A stretch of 64,000 nucleotides of DNA from Palleronia sp. THAF1 (lineage in GTDB: Bacteria > Pseudomonadota > Alphaproteobacteria > Rhodobacterales > Rhodobacteraceae): assembly GCF_009363795.1 (NCBI RefSeq), contig NZ_CP045420.1, forward strand, positions 2,151,001 to 2,215,000. The letters run 5' to 3'. Both the position numbers and the translations under genes were made by a program. Below are positions 50,238-58,975 of this stretch, in pieces (the stretch's first letter is position 1; the number at the start of each line of letters is the position of its first letter). The notes beneath the pieces are model-generated. The model did no database searches. It worked only from the letters and a program-made list of their open reading frames with translations, and was not told where the DNA came from.

Positions 50238-50617
50238 TCGGGGCTCCACGCCTCGTAATCCGTGCGCTCTTTGGGCTGCACACGGCGGATCGAACCTGCG
50301 GGCGCATAGGCTTGCGGCGTGCCGGTCAGGTTCGGCAAATGCGGCTTTTCCCATTCCTGCCGGATCAGCGGGCGTTCGGTCGGTGGCTCATCGAAGGTAT
50401 GGTGCAGCCACCCGTGCCACTCGGGACCGACGCGGCTGGCCTCGGCCTCTCCGTTAAACATCACCCAACGGCGCGACCCGTCATCGTTCTGGAAAAACGT
50501 ATTTCCGGCGGCATCCTCGCCCACCTTGGAACCATTGCGCCACGACCAAAGCCGCGTGTTCAGCGTGGCACCGTTCCACCAGGTCACGGCTTGCAGAAGG
50601 TTTCGCAGAATGCCCAT
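50234..50617 (-). CDS. NDUFA12 family NADH:ubiquinone oxidoreductase accessory subunit
   Basis: 127 residues, related to mitochondrial NDUFA12/B17.2, a supernumerary subunit of complex I on the matrix/cytoplasmic arm. [30 protein letters not shown] and [26 protein letters not shown] are diagnostic (given in pieces). The ATG at 50617 has GGAGG six bases upstream, which decides it against the ATG four codons earlier. It pairs with the DUF2155 gene downstream, an order common in the group. Confidence 0.92.
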   Translation of the reverse strand: MGILRNLLQAVTWWNGATLNTRLWSWRNGSKVGEDAAGNTFFQNDDGSRRWVMFNGEAEASRVGPEWHGWLHHTFDEPPTERPLIRQEWEKPHLPNLTGTPQAYAPAGSIRRVQPKERTDYEAWSPE

Positions 50618-50675
50618 GGCGGCCTCCATTCGGGTTGGCTTCGGGATAGAACACCCGCCGTCCGACGTCCAGCGG

Positions 50676-51025
50676 TCACGCTCGTGCGGTTACCTCGATC
50701 TCGATACGATACGCGGGATCGATCAGCCCCGCTTCGATCATCGTGGCGGCGGGAGGGTTTGCGCCGAAGGTCCTTACAAAATCGGCCAGCAGGCGGCGAA
50801 TTCGCTGCGGTCCGTCAGGTAGTAGGTTACTCGCACCACCTTGTCGAAACCACTTCCTGTGCGCGCCAAAGCGTTGGCAATGGTCGTCAGCGCGTCTTGG
50901 CACTGCTCGACGACCGTCTCCCCTTGCCCGATGGTGCCCGATACGAAAACGAATCCGCCCGCTTTCACGGCACGACAGTACCCGATTTGCGCTTCATACG
51001 CGCCGCCGGATCCAAACCTTTCCAT
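50676..51025 (-). pseudogene. RidA family protein, single-base frameshift
   Basis: RidA/YjgF-like proteins (about 116 residues here once repaired) deaminate enamine/imine intermediates or are orphan relatives. The first frame gives MERFGSGGAYEAQIGYCRAV, FVSGTIG, and VTYYLTDRSEFAACWPIL, then stops at TAA (50774-50776). The next frame takes over at once with [32 protein letters not shown] (last block in parts), the exact continuation of the family. Missing one base near 50775-50780 (next to TTTT) explains it. Whether it is decay or sequencing error cannot be told. The catalytic Arg site of true RidA is not obvious, so it may be a non-RidA subgroup. Confidence 0.82.
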
Positions 51026-51074
51026 CCCGATCCCCCCAAAGAGAAAGGGCGCCCCGATCCCGGAACGCCCCTGC

Positions 51075-51100
51075 TTCATCTCGTCAAAAATACTGCACCC
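51075..51100 (-). repeat. 3-prime element copy E after clpX
   Basis: On the minus strand AGTATTTTTGACGAGATGAA, five bases after the clpX stop and ahead of the RidA-family gene. It keeps GTATTTTTG and GATGAAG of the consensus. A GC-rich partly symmetric stretch follows downstream instead of preceding it. Confidence 0.5.
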
Positions 51101-51104
51101 AAGG

Positions 51105-52358
51105 TCAGGCGGTCGCCGAGTCCTTCTGATCGGCGTAGATCGTCAGCGGCTGAGCGTCGCTTGTGACGGCCTCCAGATTCACGACAACCTCTTCTGCGTT
51201 CTCGGTGCCCGGCAGGTCGAACATCGTATCGAGCAGGATGTCTTCCATGATCGAACGCAAGCCCCGCGCGCCGGTCTTGCGCTCGATGGCGCGCTTGGCA
51301 ATCGCCTTTAGCGCATCATCGGTAAAGGTCAGGCGCACGTCCTCCAGGTCGAATAGACGCTGGTATTGCTTCACCAAGGCGTTCTTCGGCTGCGTCAGGA
51401 TCGTGACCAGGGCCTCTTCGTCCAAATCTTCGAGCGTGGCGATGACGGGCAGACGACCGACGAATTCCGGGATCAGACCGAACTTCAGCAGGTCTTCGGG
51501 TTCCAGATCGCCCAGCTGCTCGCCAATGCCCTTGTCGTCCTTGTCCTTCACGTCAGCGCCGAAGCCGATGCTGGAACCGGACCCGCGTTGCGCGATGATC
51601 TTTTCCAGCCCCGCGAAGGCGCCACCGCAGATGAACAGGATGTTCGTCGTATCCACCTGCAGGAACTCCTGCTGCGGATGCTTGCGTCCGCCCTGAGGTG
51701 GAACGCTCGCGACGGTGCCTTCCATGATCTTCAGCAGTGCTTGCTGAACACCCTCGCCCGACACATCGCGGGTTATAGACGGATTGTCCGACTTGCGGGT
51801 GATCTTGTCGACCTCGTCAATGTAGACGATGCCGCGCTGCGCGCGTTCGACGTTGTACTCAGACGCCTGCAACAGCTTGAGAATGATGTTCTCAACATCC
51901 TCGCCCACGTAACCCGCTTCGGTCAGGGTGGTCGCATCGGCCATCGTGAACGGCACATCAAGAATGCGTGCCAGTGTCTGGGCGAGCAAAGTCTTGCCGC
52001 AGCCCGTCGGGCCAATCAGCATGATGTTCGATTTCGCCAACTCGATTTCCGACTTTCCGGCGTTGTTCAGGCGCTTGTAGTGATTGTGAACCGCGACCGA
52101 GAGCACGCGCTTGGCGACGCGCTGGCCGATCACATAGTCGTCCAGAACCTCACAGATTTCCTTGGGCGTCGGCACACCTTCGGAAGACTTCAGCCCGGCA
52201 GACTTCGTTTCTTCACGGATGATGTCCATGCACAGCTCGACGCATTCGTCGCAGATGAACACGGTCGGGCCCGCAATCAGCTTGCGCACCTCATGCTGGG
52301 ATTTGCCGCAGAACGAGCAATAGAGCGTGTTCTTGCTGTCGCCGGAGTTGTTCGCCAT
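51105..52358 (-). CDS. clpX: ATP-dependent Clp protease ATP-binding subunit ClpX
   Basis: 417 residues, AAA+ unfoldase of ClpXP. N-terminal zinc domain with CSFCGK and CDECVELC (four Cys, 13-38 region), Walker A GPTGCGKT near 118, Walker B YIDEVDKI near 182, pore loop GYVGEDV near 150, sensor EFVGRLPV with the ClpP-binding IGF-like loop in SIGFGADV. The second in-frame ATG (52358) is chosen because AAGGA sits five bases ahead; an ATG two codons earlier is too close to it. Separated from clpP by 119 bases that contain a clpP terminator and a second imperfect palindrome, so clpX probably has its own promoter. Confidence 0.97.
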   Translation of the reverse strand: MANNSGDSKNTLYCSFCGKSQHEVRKLIAGPTVFICDECVELCMDIIREETKSAGLKSSEGVPTPKEICEVLDDYVIGQRVAKRVLSVAVHNHYKRLNNAGKSEIELAKSNIMLIGPTGCGKTLLAQTLARILDVPFTMADATTLTEAGYVGEDVENIILKLLQASEYNVERAQRGIVYIDEVDKITRKSDNPSITRDVSGEGVQQALLKIMEGTVASVPPQGGRKHPQQEFLQVDTTNILFICGGAFAGLEKIIAQRGSGSSIGFGADVKDKDDKGIGEQLGDLEPEDLLKFGLIPEFVGRLPVIATLEDLDEEALVTILTQPKNALVKQYQRLFDLEDVRLTFTDDALKAIAKRAIERKTGARGLRSIMEDILLDTMFDLPGTENAEEVVVNLEAVTSDAQPLTIYADQKDSATA

Positions 52359-52405
52359 GGCCATCCTTCGGGGTCTGCGCCCCTCATCTTGTCTTTTGCT
52401 CGTAT

Positions 52406-52425
52406 CCCCCAGCCTAGGCCGGGGG
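52406..52425. promoter_or_regulatory. Imperfect palindrome upstream of clpX
   Basis: CCCCC-A-GCC-TA-GGC-C-GGGGG, one mismatch, in the clpP-clpX gap about 48 bases before the clpX ATG. It may be part of the clpX leader or an operator. No known motif is claimed. Confidence 0.35.
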
Positions 52426-52448
52426 GAATGAGCCCGCAATCGCAAAAA

Positions 52449-52467
52449 CCCGCGCCGCGTGCGCGGG
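52449..52467 (-). terminator. Intrinsic terminator of clpP
   Basis: CCCGCGC-CGCGT-GCGCGGG, 7-bp perfect stem; the minus strand continues with TTTTTGCG. It lies 10 bases after the clpP stop, so clpP and clpX are probably separate or only partly co-transcribed. Confidence 0.88.
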
Positions 52468-52477
52468 CCGTTCGGTG

Positions 52478-53104
52478 TTACTCGTCGCCGTCGGGGACCT
52501 TGCGGCTTTCGACGATCTCGTCGACGTGGCCCCATTCCTTGGCTTCTTCCGGCGTCATCCACTTGTCGCGGTCCAGTGCCTTCTGCACCGTCTCGTAGTC
52601 CTGACCGGTGTGCTTCATGTACAAACGGTACATACGCTCACGCGTGTCTTCGATGGACTTGGCGCGGATCAGGATGTCCGACGCCGTGCCCTGCGCGCCG
52701 CCAGAGGGCTGGTGCACCAAGAATTCGGCGTTGGGCAATGCAAAGCGCTGCCCCTTCTCGCCGCCCACGGCCAGAACCGACCCCATGGACGCGGCCAAAC
52801 CGCACACCAGCGTGGAAACGGCGGGCCGGATGTACTGCATCGTGTCGTAGATCGACATGCCCGATGTCACCTCGCCACCGGGCGAGTTGATGTACATGCT
52901 GATCTCTTTTTTCGGGTTCTCTGCTTCCAGGTGCAGAAGCTGGGCCACGATCAAATGGCTCATCCCGCTATGGATCGGGCCGTTCACGAAGACGATCCGC
53001 TCCTTCAGCAGGCGCGAGAAGATGTCGTACGCCCGCTCGCCGCGGCTGGTCTGCTCGACCACCATGGGAACCAGGTTGTTATATGTCTGAATGGGGTCGT
53101 TCAC
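52478..53104 (-). CDS. clpP: ATP-dependent Clp protease proteolytic subunit
   Basis: 208 residues, serine protease barrel. Catalytic triad: Ser in GLAASMGS (near 104), His in [11 protein letters not shown] (near 129), and Asp in the following helix region. [12 protein letters not shown] and [12 protein letters not shown] are family blocks. Start is GTG at 53104 ([10 protein letters not shown]), giving the standard length, with GGAAGAG upstream; an ATG 13 codons earlier has no site. Works with ClpX and, via ClpS, ClpA. Confidence 0.97.
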   Translation of the reverse strand: MNDPIQTYNNLVPMVVEQTSRGERAYDIFSRLLKERIVFVNGPIHSGMSHLIVAQLLHLEAENPKKEISMYINSPGGEVTSGMSIYDTMQYIRPAVSTLVCGLAASMGSVLAVGGEKGQRFALPNAEFLVHQPSGGAQGTASDILIRAKSIEDTRERMYRLYMKHTGQDYETVQKALDRDKWMTPEEAKEWGHVDEIVESRKVPDGDE

Positions 53105-53195
53105 GGTCTGCTCTTCCTTTTCCGCCCGATCGAACCCAGACATAAGGAGGCCAGGCGGCAGTGCCAATCCCCCAAGCGCCGCCTATGTCTGCGCA

Positions 53196-54329
53196 ATGGT
53201 TATCAATCCCACTCGCGCCGCCGGCCTGAACCGGCTTCACGACTTCCTGCCCCAGGCCGGAATCGCCTATGCCCGCAGGCGGAACGAAGACGATGTGTCC
53301 CACGTGTCGGGCCTGTCAACGTGGTTAATGCATCGCCTGCTAAGAGAAGCCGAAGTGATCGCCCCTGTCCGCAAGCAACACGGGGATGCGGCGGAAAAAT
53401 TCGTGTCAGAGATTTTCTGGCGCACCTACTTCAAGGGCTACCTCGAACGCCGACCCTCCATCTGGGTCGACTACCGCGCAGAGGTTCGCCAAGGGCGCGA
53501 CCGGTTGGCGACCGAGTCCGGCCTGCGCGCCCGGTGGGAAGCCGCGTGCAAAGGTGAGACCGGTCTAGACTGCTACGACCACTGGGCGCAGCAGTTGGTA
53601 AGCACGGGCTACCTGCACAATCACGCGCGGATGTGGACGGCGTCCATCTGGATATTCACGCTAGGCTTGCCCTGGGCGCTGGGAGCGGACTTCTTCCTGC
53701 GCCACCTGATGGACGGCGATCCGGCCTCGAACACCCTGTCGTGGCGCTGGGTGGGCGGCCTGCACACGCGTGGCAAGCACTATCTTGCAAGGGCTGAGAA
53801 TATCAGGCGCTACACGGGTGGGCGCTTCGATCCTGTGGGACTAATGAACGAGGATGCCGACCCGCTGGACGGCCCGCCCGTGCCGGAGGTCTCGCCCGTG
53901 CCGCTGGGCGATGCGTGGTCGCAAGGCCGCGTCGGTTTGATCCTGCACCAAGACGACCTGTCGCCCGGCCTGCCTGAACCAGAGGGCATCGCCACGTTTC
54001 ATATCCCCGACCGCCGCTCTCCTTGGACCACTGGCCGACACGCACGCGCGTTCACCGATGGCGCCTTGGCCGATGCCCGCGACAGGTTCGGGACCAACAC
54101 ACACCTTGCCAACGAGGACGCCGTGGCCGAATGGGCGGGCGCTTTCGACGCACTCGCCGCGCCATACGCTCCGCAAGGTCCTGCACGAGAGGCGCTCGAC
54201 GCATTGCAGGTTCGCTTGGGCCGCCCTATCGCACGCATCATGGACCCGTGGGACACGCGCGCGTGGCATTACACCACAGCAGGTTACTTCAAGGTTAAGA
54301 AAGCGATCCCTCGCCTGCTGGACGGTTAA
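53196..54329 (+). CDS. Short photolyase-like FAD-binding protein without antenna domain
   Basis: 377 residues, cryptochrome/photolyase family by its FAD-binding helical domain: EIFWRTYFKGYL (near 68-79), TGYLHNHARMWTASIWIFTLG (near 142-162), DGDPASNTLSWRWVGGLHTRGK (near 175-196). The N-terminal alpha/beta domain that binds the antenna chromophore (about 130-200 residues in normal photolyases) is absent; upstream frame holds only clpP promoter region. The last 170 residues are unlike standard photolyases and could be an added domain. No Fe-S cysteine set is seen. Short photolyase-like proteins have, as I recall, been described in other proteobacteria. Start ATG at 53196 has no strong Shine-Dalgarno. 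Substrate (CPD, 6-4, ssDNA) is unknown. Confidence 0.8.
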   Translation: MVINPTRAAGLNRLHDFLPQAGIAYARRRNEDDVSHVSGLSTWLMHRLLREAEVIAPVRKQHGDAAEKFVSEIFWRTYFKGYLERRPSIWVDYRAEVRQGRDRLATESGLRARWEAACKGETGLDCYDHWAQQLVSTGYLHNHARMWTASIWIFTLGLPWALGADFFLRHLMDGDPASNTLSWRWVGGLHTRGKHYLARAENIRRYTGGRFDPVGLMNEDADPLDGPPVPEVSPVPLGDAWSQGRVGLILHQDDLSPGLPEPEGIATFHIPDRRSPWTTGRHARAFTDGALADARDRFGTNTHLANEDAVAEWAGAFDALAAPYAPQGPAREALDALQVRLGRPIARIMDPWDTRAWHYTTAGYFKVKKAIPRLLDG

Positions 54330-54394
54330 TCCATTTTTCGCGGATCGCTCGCGTGTTAAACGATCTGTAATTTCCTTCGGATAGGACGAACCTT

Positions 54395-55624
54395 ATGCTC
54401 CTGCGCGCCCTGTTGATCCTGCTTGCCCTGTCACTGCCTGCCGCAGCCCAGAACCGTGCCGCAATCGAAGGGCAATTCCGTACCTGGTTGGCGCAGACCG
54501 TCTGGCCGCAGGCGCGCGCGAAGGGCGTCAGCCAGCAGACTTTCAATGCAGCATTCCAAGGCGTCGGTCTCGACTGGGACCTGCCGGACCTTGTGCCGCC
54601 GGGAACGACACCCGGCCCGCGTCGCCAAAGCCAGGCGGAATTCGGCAGCCCCGGAAAGTACTTCAACCGCGGCTCTTTAGACGGCGCGACCAGCGTGGGT
54701 CGACAGATGGCCCGCGACCACGCCAGTACACTCGCTGCCATCGAACGCGCAACGGGCGTTCCGGGGCGTATCGTTTTGGGCATCTGGGGACGCGAAAGCG
54801 GGTATGGGCGTGTGAATATTCCCCACAACGCCTTTCGCGTGCTGGGCACCAAGGGCTTCATGTCCACCCGCCGCGACTACTTCACTGAAGAACTCGTGGC
54901 CTTGCTGCAGATCGCCGAAGCGGGCCACGCGCCAGAAGCCGCGATGAAATCCAGCTGGGCCGGGGCGCTGGGGCAACCGCAGTTCATGCCGTCATCCTTC
55001 CTGAAATACGCCGCCGACGGCAACGGCGACGGACGCGCAGACATCTGGCGGTCAGAGGCCGACACGATGGCGTCCATCGCGCGCTACCTGCAACAGCACG
55101 GCTGGCAACCGGGCCTTGACTGGGGGTTCGAGGTCACCGTGCCTGCGTCTGTCTCTTGCACTCTGGAAGGCCCCGATCAGGGCCGCCGCATCGCGGATTG
55201 GGCCGCCATGGGCATATCCCGCGTATCGGGCCGCCCCTTCCCAGACCACGAGGCGCGCGGCGAAGGCTTTCTGCTGATGCCCGCGGGCCGCAACGGCCCG
55301 GCCTTCATCGTTACGCCGAACTTCTATGTCCTGAAAGACTACAACATGAGCGACCTTTACGCCCTTTTCGTCGGCCACGTGGGCGACCGCATTCAGTACG
55401 GATCGGGCGACTTCTCGGGCCGCTGGGGCCAGGTCGGCGGCATGATGCGCTCGGACGTGGCTGCCATCCAGCGCGGTTTGGAAGCGCAGGGACACGACGT
55501 CGGCGGTGCGGATGGCTTGGCGGGCTTCAAGACCCGCCGCTCTATCGGTCGCTGGCAAGAGGCACAGGGCCGCCCCGCCACCTGCTTCCCCGAACGCAGC
55601 ATGTCAGCGCAACTGGCGCGCTGA
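54395..55624 (+). CDS. Lytic murein transglycosylase, MltB type
   Basis: 409 residues. Signal peptide MLLRALLILLALSLPAAAQ without a lipobox, so it is soluble periplasmic rather than lipid-anchored. SLT-2 family catalytic domain: ILGIWGRESGYGR-like block VLGIWGRESGYG near 124-135 with the catalytic Glu, GALGQPQFMPSSFLKYA near 187-203, and GDGRADIWRSEADTMASIARYL. C-terminal about 60 residues are a PG_binding_1 domain (DVAAIQRGLEAQGHDVGGADG). It cleaves peptidoglycan with 1,6-anhydro product. Spaced 65 bases from the photolyase-like gene; convergent with glpK. Confidence 0.94.
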   Translation: MLLRALLILLALSLPAAAQNRAAIEGQFRTWLAQTVWPQARAKGVSQQTFNAAFQGVGLDWDLPDLVPPGTTPGPRRQSQAEFGSPGKYFNRGSLDGATSVGRQMARDHASTLAAIERATGVPGRIVLGIWGRESGYGRVNIPHNAFRVLGTKGFMSTRRDYFTEELVALLQIAEAGHAPEAAMKSSWAGALGQPQFMPSSFLKYAADGNGDGRADIWRSEADTMASIARYLQQHGWQPGLDWGFEVTVPASVSCTLEGPDQGRRIADWAAMGISRVSGRPFPDHEARGEGFLLMPAGRNGPAFIVTPNFYVLKDYNMSDLYALFVGHVGDRIQYGSGDFSGRWGQVGGMMRSDVAAIQRGLEAQGHDVGGADGLAGFKTRRSIGRWQEAQGRPATCFPERSMSAQLAR

Positions 55625-55674
55625 CATCCCTTTTCTTTGGTCTAAGTAGTGAAAAGTCGACGCCTCGAAAGACA

Positions 55675-57162
55675 CTAGACCATCATCGTGGCCTCGACCG
55701 CCCGTTTCCAGCGTCCGTATTTCTCGGCCCGAACGTCATCTTCCATCGACGGCTCGAATGACCGATCCAGTCTCCAGCTTTCCGCAAAACCGTCCATGTC
55801 CGGGTACACCCCGGCCTGCATCCCAGCGAGCCATGCCGCGCCCAGCGCCGTCGTCTCCAGCACCTCGGGCCGGTCCACCTGCGCGCCGATGATGTCCGAC
55901 AGGAACTGCATCGCCCAGTCCGACGCGCTCATCCCGCCATCGACTCGCAACGTCTCGGGCTCACCCATGTCGTCCCAATCGGCCCGCATCGCTTCAAGCA
56001 GATCGCGGGTCTGGTAGCCGACCGATTCCAGCGCGGCCTTCGCCAGCTCCTCTGGCCCCGTACCACGGGTCAGACCGTAGACAGCCCCGCGACAATCGGC
56101 GTTCCAATATGGCGCACCAAGGCCAACGAACGCCGGCACCAGAACCACGTCCTGCCCATCGTCGGCACGCTCAGCCAAGCCTTGGGTCTCGGACGCCGAG
56201 CGGATGATCTTCAATCCGTCGCGCAACCACTGCACCACTGCACCCGCGATGAAGATCGAGCCTTCCAGCGCATAGGTCGGCTTGCCGTTCAGCTGGTAAG
56301 CGACGGTCGTCAGCAGCCGATTGCTGGACCGAACGGGCGTTTCGCCTGTGTTCAACAGGGCGAAGCACCCAGTGCCGTAGGTCGATTTCAGCATCCCCGG
56401 CTTGAAGCACGCCTGCCCGATGGTCGCCGCCTGCTGATCGCCCGCAACGCCGAGGATCGGGATTTCGCGCCCGAACAGATCAGCGCGCGCCATGCCAAAA
56501 TCGCCCGCGCTGTCGCGCACCTCGGGCAGCATCTCCATCGGAACATCCAGCATCTTCGCTATGGTCGTCGACCAGCGGCCCTTGAAGCTGTCGTACATCA
56601 GCGTGCGGCAGGCGTTCGTCGCGTCCGTCACGTGGGACCGACCGCCCGTCATCTTCCAGATCAGCCAAGTGTCAACGGTCCCGAACAGCAGCTCGCCGTT
56701 GCGCGCCCGCTCTCGTGCACCATCGACGTGATCGAGGACCCACTTCAGCTTCGTGCCGGAAAAATAAGGATCGAGCAGAAGGCCTGTCTTCTCGATCACG
56801 GTCTCTTCGTGCCCGGCCTCCTTCAGCTCGCGGCAAATGTCGCTGGTGCGCCGATCCTGCCAGACGATAGCACGGTGGATCGGACGGCCCGTGTCCTTCT
56901 CCCAGACCACGACCGTCTCACGCTGATTGGTGATGCCGATCCCGGCGATATCGCCTTCCGCCACATTCGCCTTCTCGATCACCGAGCGGCAGACGGCGGC
57001 GGTCGAGGACCATAGGTCGTTCGCATCGTGCTCGACCCAGCCCGACTGCGGATAATGCTGGTCGAACTCTTCCTGCGCGGTGGCGACAATTTTCATGTCA
57101 CCGTCGAAGATGATTGCGCGGCTGGACGTGGTGCCCTGGTCGATGGCGAGGATATGGGTCAC
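55675..57162 (-). CDS. glpK: Glycerol kinase
   Basis: FGGY kinase, 495 residues: glycerol plus ATP to glycerol 3-phosphate. N-terminal [31 protein letters not shown] near 160, [13 protein letters not shown] near 245, [13 protein letters not shown] near 320, and [17 protein letters not shown] near 410 are all family blocks. Start is GTG at 57162 with GGGAGAG seven bases upstream; a longer frame runs into the glpD-glpK gap. Lies 60 bases after glpD; no glpF in the pair. Confidence 0.97.
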   Translation of the reverse strand: MTHILAIDQGTTSSRAIIFDGDMKIVATAQEEFDQHYPQSGWVEHDANDLWSSTAAVCRSVIEKANVAEGDIAGIGITNQRETVVVWEKDTGRPIHRAIVWQDRRTSDICRELKEAGHEETVIEKTGLLLDPYFSGTKLKWVLDHVDGARERARNGELLFGTVDTWLIWKMTGGRSHVTDATNACRTLMYDSFKGRWSTTIAKMLDVPMEMLPEVRDSAGDFGMARADLFGREIPILGVAGDQQAATIGQACFKPGMLKSTYGTGCFALLNTGETPVRSSNRLLTTVAYQLNGKPTYALEGSIFIAGAVVQWLRDGLKIIRSASETQGLAERADDGQDVVLVPAFVGLGAPYWNADCRGAVYGLTRGTGPEELAKAALESVGYQTRDLLEAMRADWDDMGEPETLRVDGGMSASDWAMQFLSDIIGAQVDRPEVLETTALGAAWLAGMQAGVYPDMDGFAESWRLDRSFEPSMEDDVRAEKYGRWKRAVEATMMV

Positions 57163-57222
57163 GGTTGGCTCTCCCTGTTCTTTGCCGAACAGGGTGCGGC
57201 CCACGCGCGCGGGGTCAACCCC

Positions 57223-58830
57223 CTACTCTGCCGCCACCTTTTCCTGTGCGTCCTGCATCCAGGCGTCCAGCGCCGCAATCTCATCCTCGCTCATGCGCAG
57301 TCCCAGCTTGGTGCGCCGCCAGACAATATCCTCGGCCGTGCGGGCGTATTCGCGTTCCATCAGCCAGCGCACTTCGGCCTCGGTCAACGTGCCGCCGAAG
57401 TCGCGGCCCAGACCGCTTGGGTCGGTCGCGTTGCCGCAGATCGCCTTGGCGTCGGTGCCGTAGGCGCGGATCAGGCGGCGGGCGTGGTAGTCGGTCAGGA
57501 ACGGATAGGCGGCGTGCAGGTCACGGATCAGCTTGTCCACGCCGTCCACCGGAAAGTTGCCACCCGGCATGGGCACGCGGGCGGTCCAGTCGTCCTTCAT
57601 GTCGCCGAAATAAGGCTTCAGCTTGGCCAGCGCCTGCTCGGCCAGCTTGCGGTAGGTTGTGATCTTGCCACCGAAGACGCTCAACAACGGCGGCTCCGAG
57701 CCGACCGGCCCATCCGTGCGCGGGCCGTCATCCACGCTGAGCACATAGTCACGGGTCGCCGCCGTCGCCGATTTCGCACCGTCGTCGTACAAGGGGCGCA
57801 CGCCGGAATAGGTCCAGACAACGTCATCCACCGTCACGGAGGTCTTGAAGTAGTTGTTGGCAAAGTCGCACAGGTATTTCTGCTCGTCAGGCGTGCAAAC
57901 CGGCGTGACCGAAGGGTCATCCCCGTGATCACGGTCGGTGGTGCCGATCAGCGTGAAATCGGTCTCGTAGGGGATCGCGAAGATGATGCGGCCGTCTTCG
58001 CCTTGGAAGAAATAGGCCTTGTCGTGATCATAAAGCTTCGGGACCACGATATGCGAGCCGCGCACCAGCCGCACGCCTTCGGACGAATTCATGCGCACGG
58101 TGTTCTTCACCACGTTCTCGACCCATGGGCCGCCCGCGTTCACAAGCGCGCGTGCACGGATCACCTCTTGGCTACCGTCGCGCGTATCCTCCACCGTAAC
58201 GGCCCAGACGCCGCCCTGCCGCTCTGCGGTGACAACCTTGGTGCGCACCATGATCCGTGCGCCGCGCTCTTCTGCGTCGCGGGCGTTCAGCACGACCAGA
58301 CGCGAATCCTCGACCCAGCAATCGGAATACTCATATGCCTTGGCAAAGCGATCCTGAAGTGGTGCGCCCTCGGGCGCGGTCGTCAGGTCCAGCGTCCTGG
58401 TCGCAGGCAGGTGCTTCCGCCCACCCAGATTGTCGTACATGAACAGACCCATGCGGATGATCCAGTCGGGCCGCCGCCCCTTCATCCAGGGCATCACGGT
58501 GTTCAGAAGCTTCGACGTCGGTGTCTCACCCTCGAACCGCATGTCGGGGCTATAGGGCAGCACGAAGCGCATGGGCCAACTGATGTGGGGCATCGCTTCC
58601 AACAGGACTTCACGTTCGACCAGCGCCTTCTTGACCAAGCCAACCTCGAAGAATTCCAGGTAGCGCAGGCCGCCGTGGAACAGCTTGGTTGATTTGGACG
58701 AGGTCGCTCCCGCAAGATCGTTCATTTCGGCGAGCGCGACCTGCAGACCGCGCCCCTGCGCGTCCCGCGCGATGCCGGTTCCGTTGATGCCGCCGCCGAT
58801 GACGAAAAGGTCGATTGGGTCGCTGCTCAT
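57223..58830 (-). CDS. glpD: Glycerol-3-phosphate dehydrogenase (FAD, respiratory)
   Basis: 535 residues, membrane-associated flavoenzyme: glycerol 3-phosphate to dihydroxyacetone phosphate, electrons to quinone. FAD loop LFVIGGGINGTGIARDAQGR (8-27), SSKSTKLFHGGLRYLEFFEVGLV near 46-66 in two blocks, and LVNAGGPWVENV near 240 typify GlpD. The C-terminal DAO_C domain is complete. The ATG at 58830 has GAGGA eight bases upstream; a longer frame overlaps the divergent MFS gene. First gene of glpD-glpK. Confidence 0.96.
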   Translation of the reverse strand: MSSDPIDLFVIGGGINGTGIARDAQGRGLQVALAEMNDLAGATSSKSTKLFHGGLRYLEFFEVGLVKKALVEREVLLEAMPHISWPMRFVLPYSPDMRFEGETPTSKLLNTVMPWMKGRRPDWIIRMGLFMYDNLGGRKHLPATRTLDLTTAPEGAPLQDRFAKAYEYSDCWVEDSRLVVLNARDAEERGARIMVRTKVVTAERQGGVWAVTVEDTRDGSQEVIRARALVNAGGPWVENVVKNTVRMNSSEGVRLVRGSHIVVPKLYDHDKAYFFQGEDGRIIFAIPYETDFTLIGTTDRDHGDDPSVTPVCTPDEQKYLCDFANNYFKTSVTVDDVVWTYSGVRPLYDDGAKSATAATRDYVLSVDDGPRTDGPVGSEPPLLSVFGGKITTYRKLAEQALAKLKPYFGDMKDDWTARVPMPGGNFPVDGVDKLIRDLHAAYPFLTDYHARRLIRAYGTDAKAICGNATDPSGLGRDFGGTLTEAEVRWLMEREYARTAEDIVWRRTKLGLRMSEDEIAALDAWMQDAQEKVAAE

Positions 58831-58858
58831 GTCCGTGTCCTCGGGAATAGGCCTTTGG

Positions 58859-58874
58859 ATGTTTCTGCGAACAT
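58859..58874. promoter_or_regulatory. Candidate GlpR-like operator upstream of glpD
   Basis: ATGTT-N6-AACAT inverted repeat about 29 bases ahead of the glpD ATG (ATGTTTCTGCGAACAT). The arms resemble the ATGTTCG/CGAACAT half-sites of DeoR-family GlpR, but the spacer is two bases shorter than the E. coli form. No glpR is in the window. Inference from position and likeness only. Confidence 0.4.
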
Positions 58875-58975
58875 AGACCGCTATGCGCCCAGTGTCAGGG
58901 GCGCGCGGCCATAGATCGCGCGGGCGGGGTGGAACAACGCGACAAGCCGAGCATTTGCACGGCATCCTGCACAAA

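Noticed and set aside
57028-58692. 554-codon open frame opposite glpD
   Set aside because: Antisense shadow of glpD with His/Arg-rich low-sense sequence.
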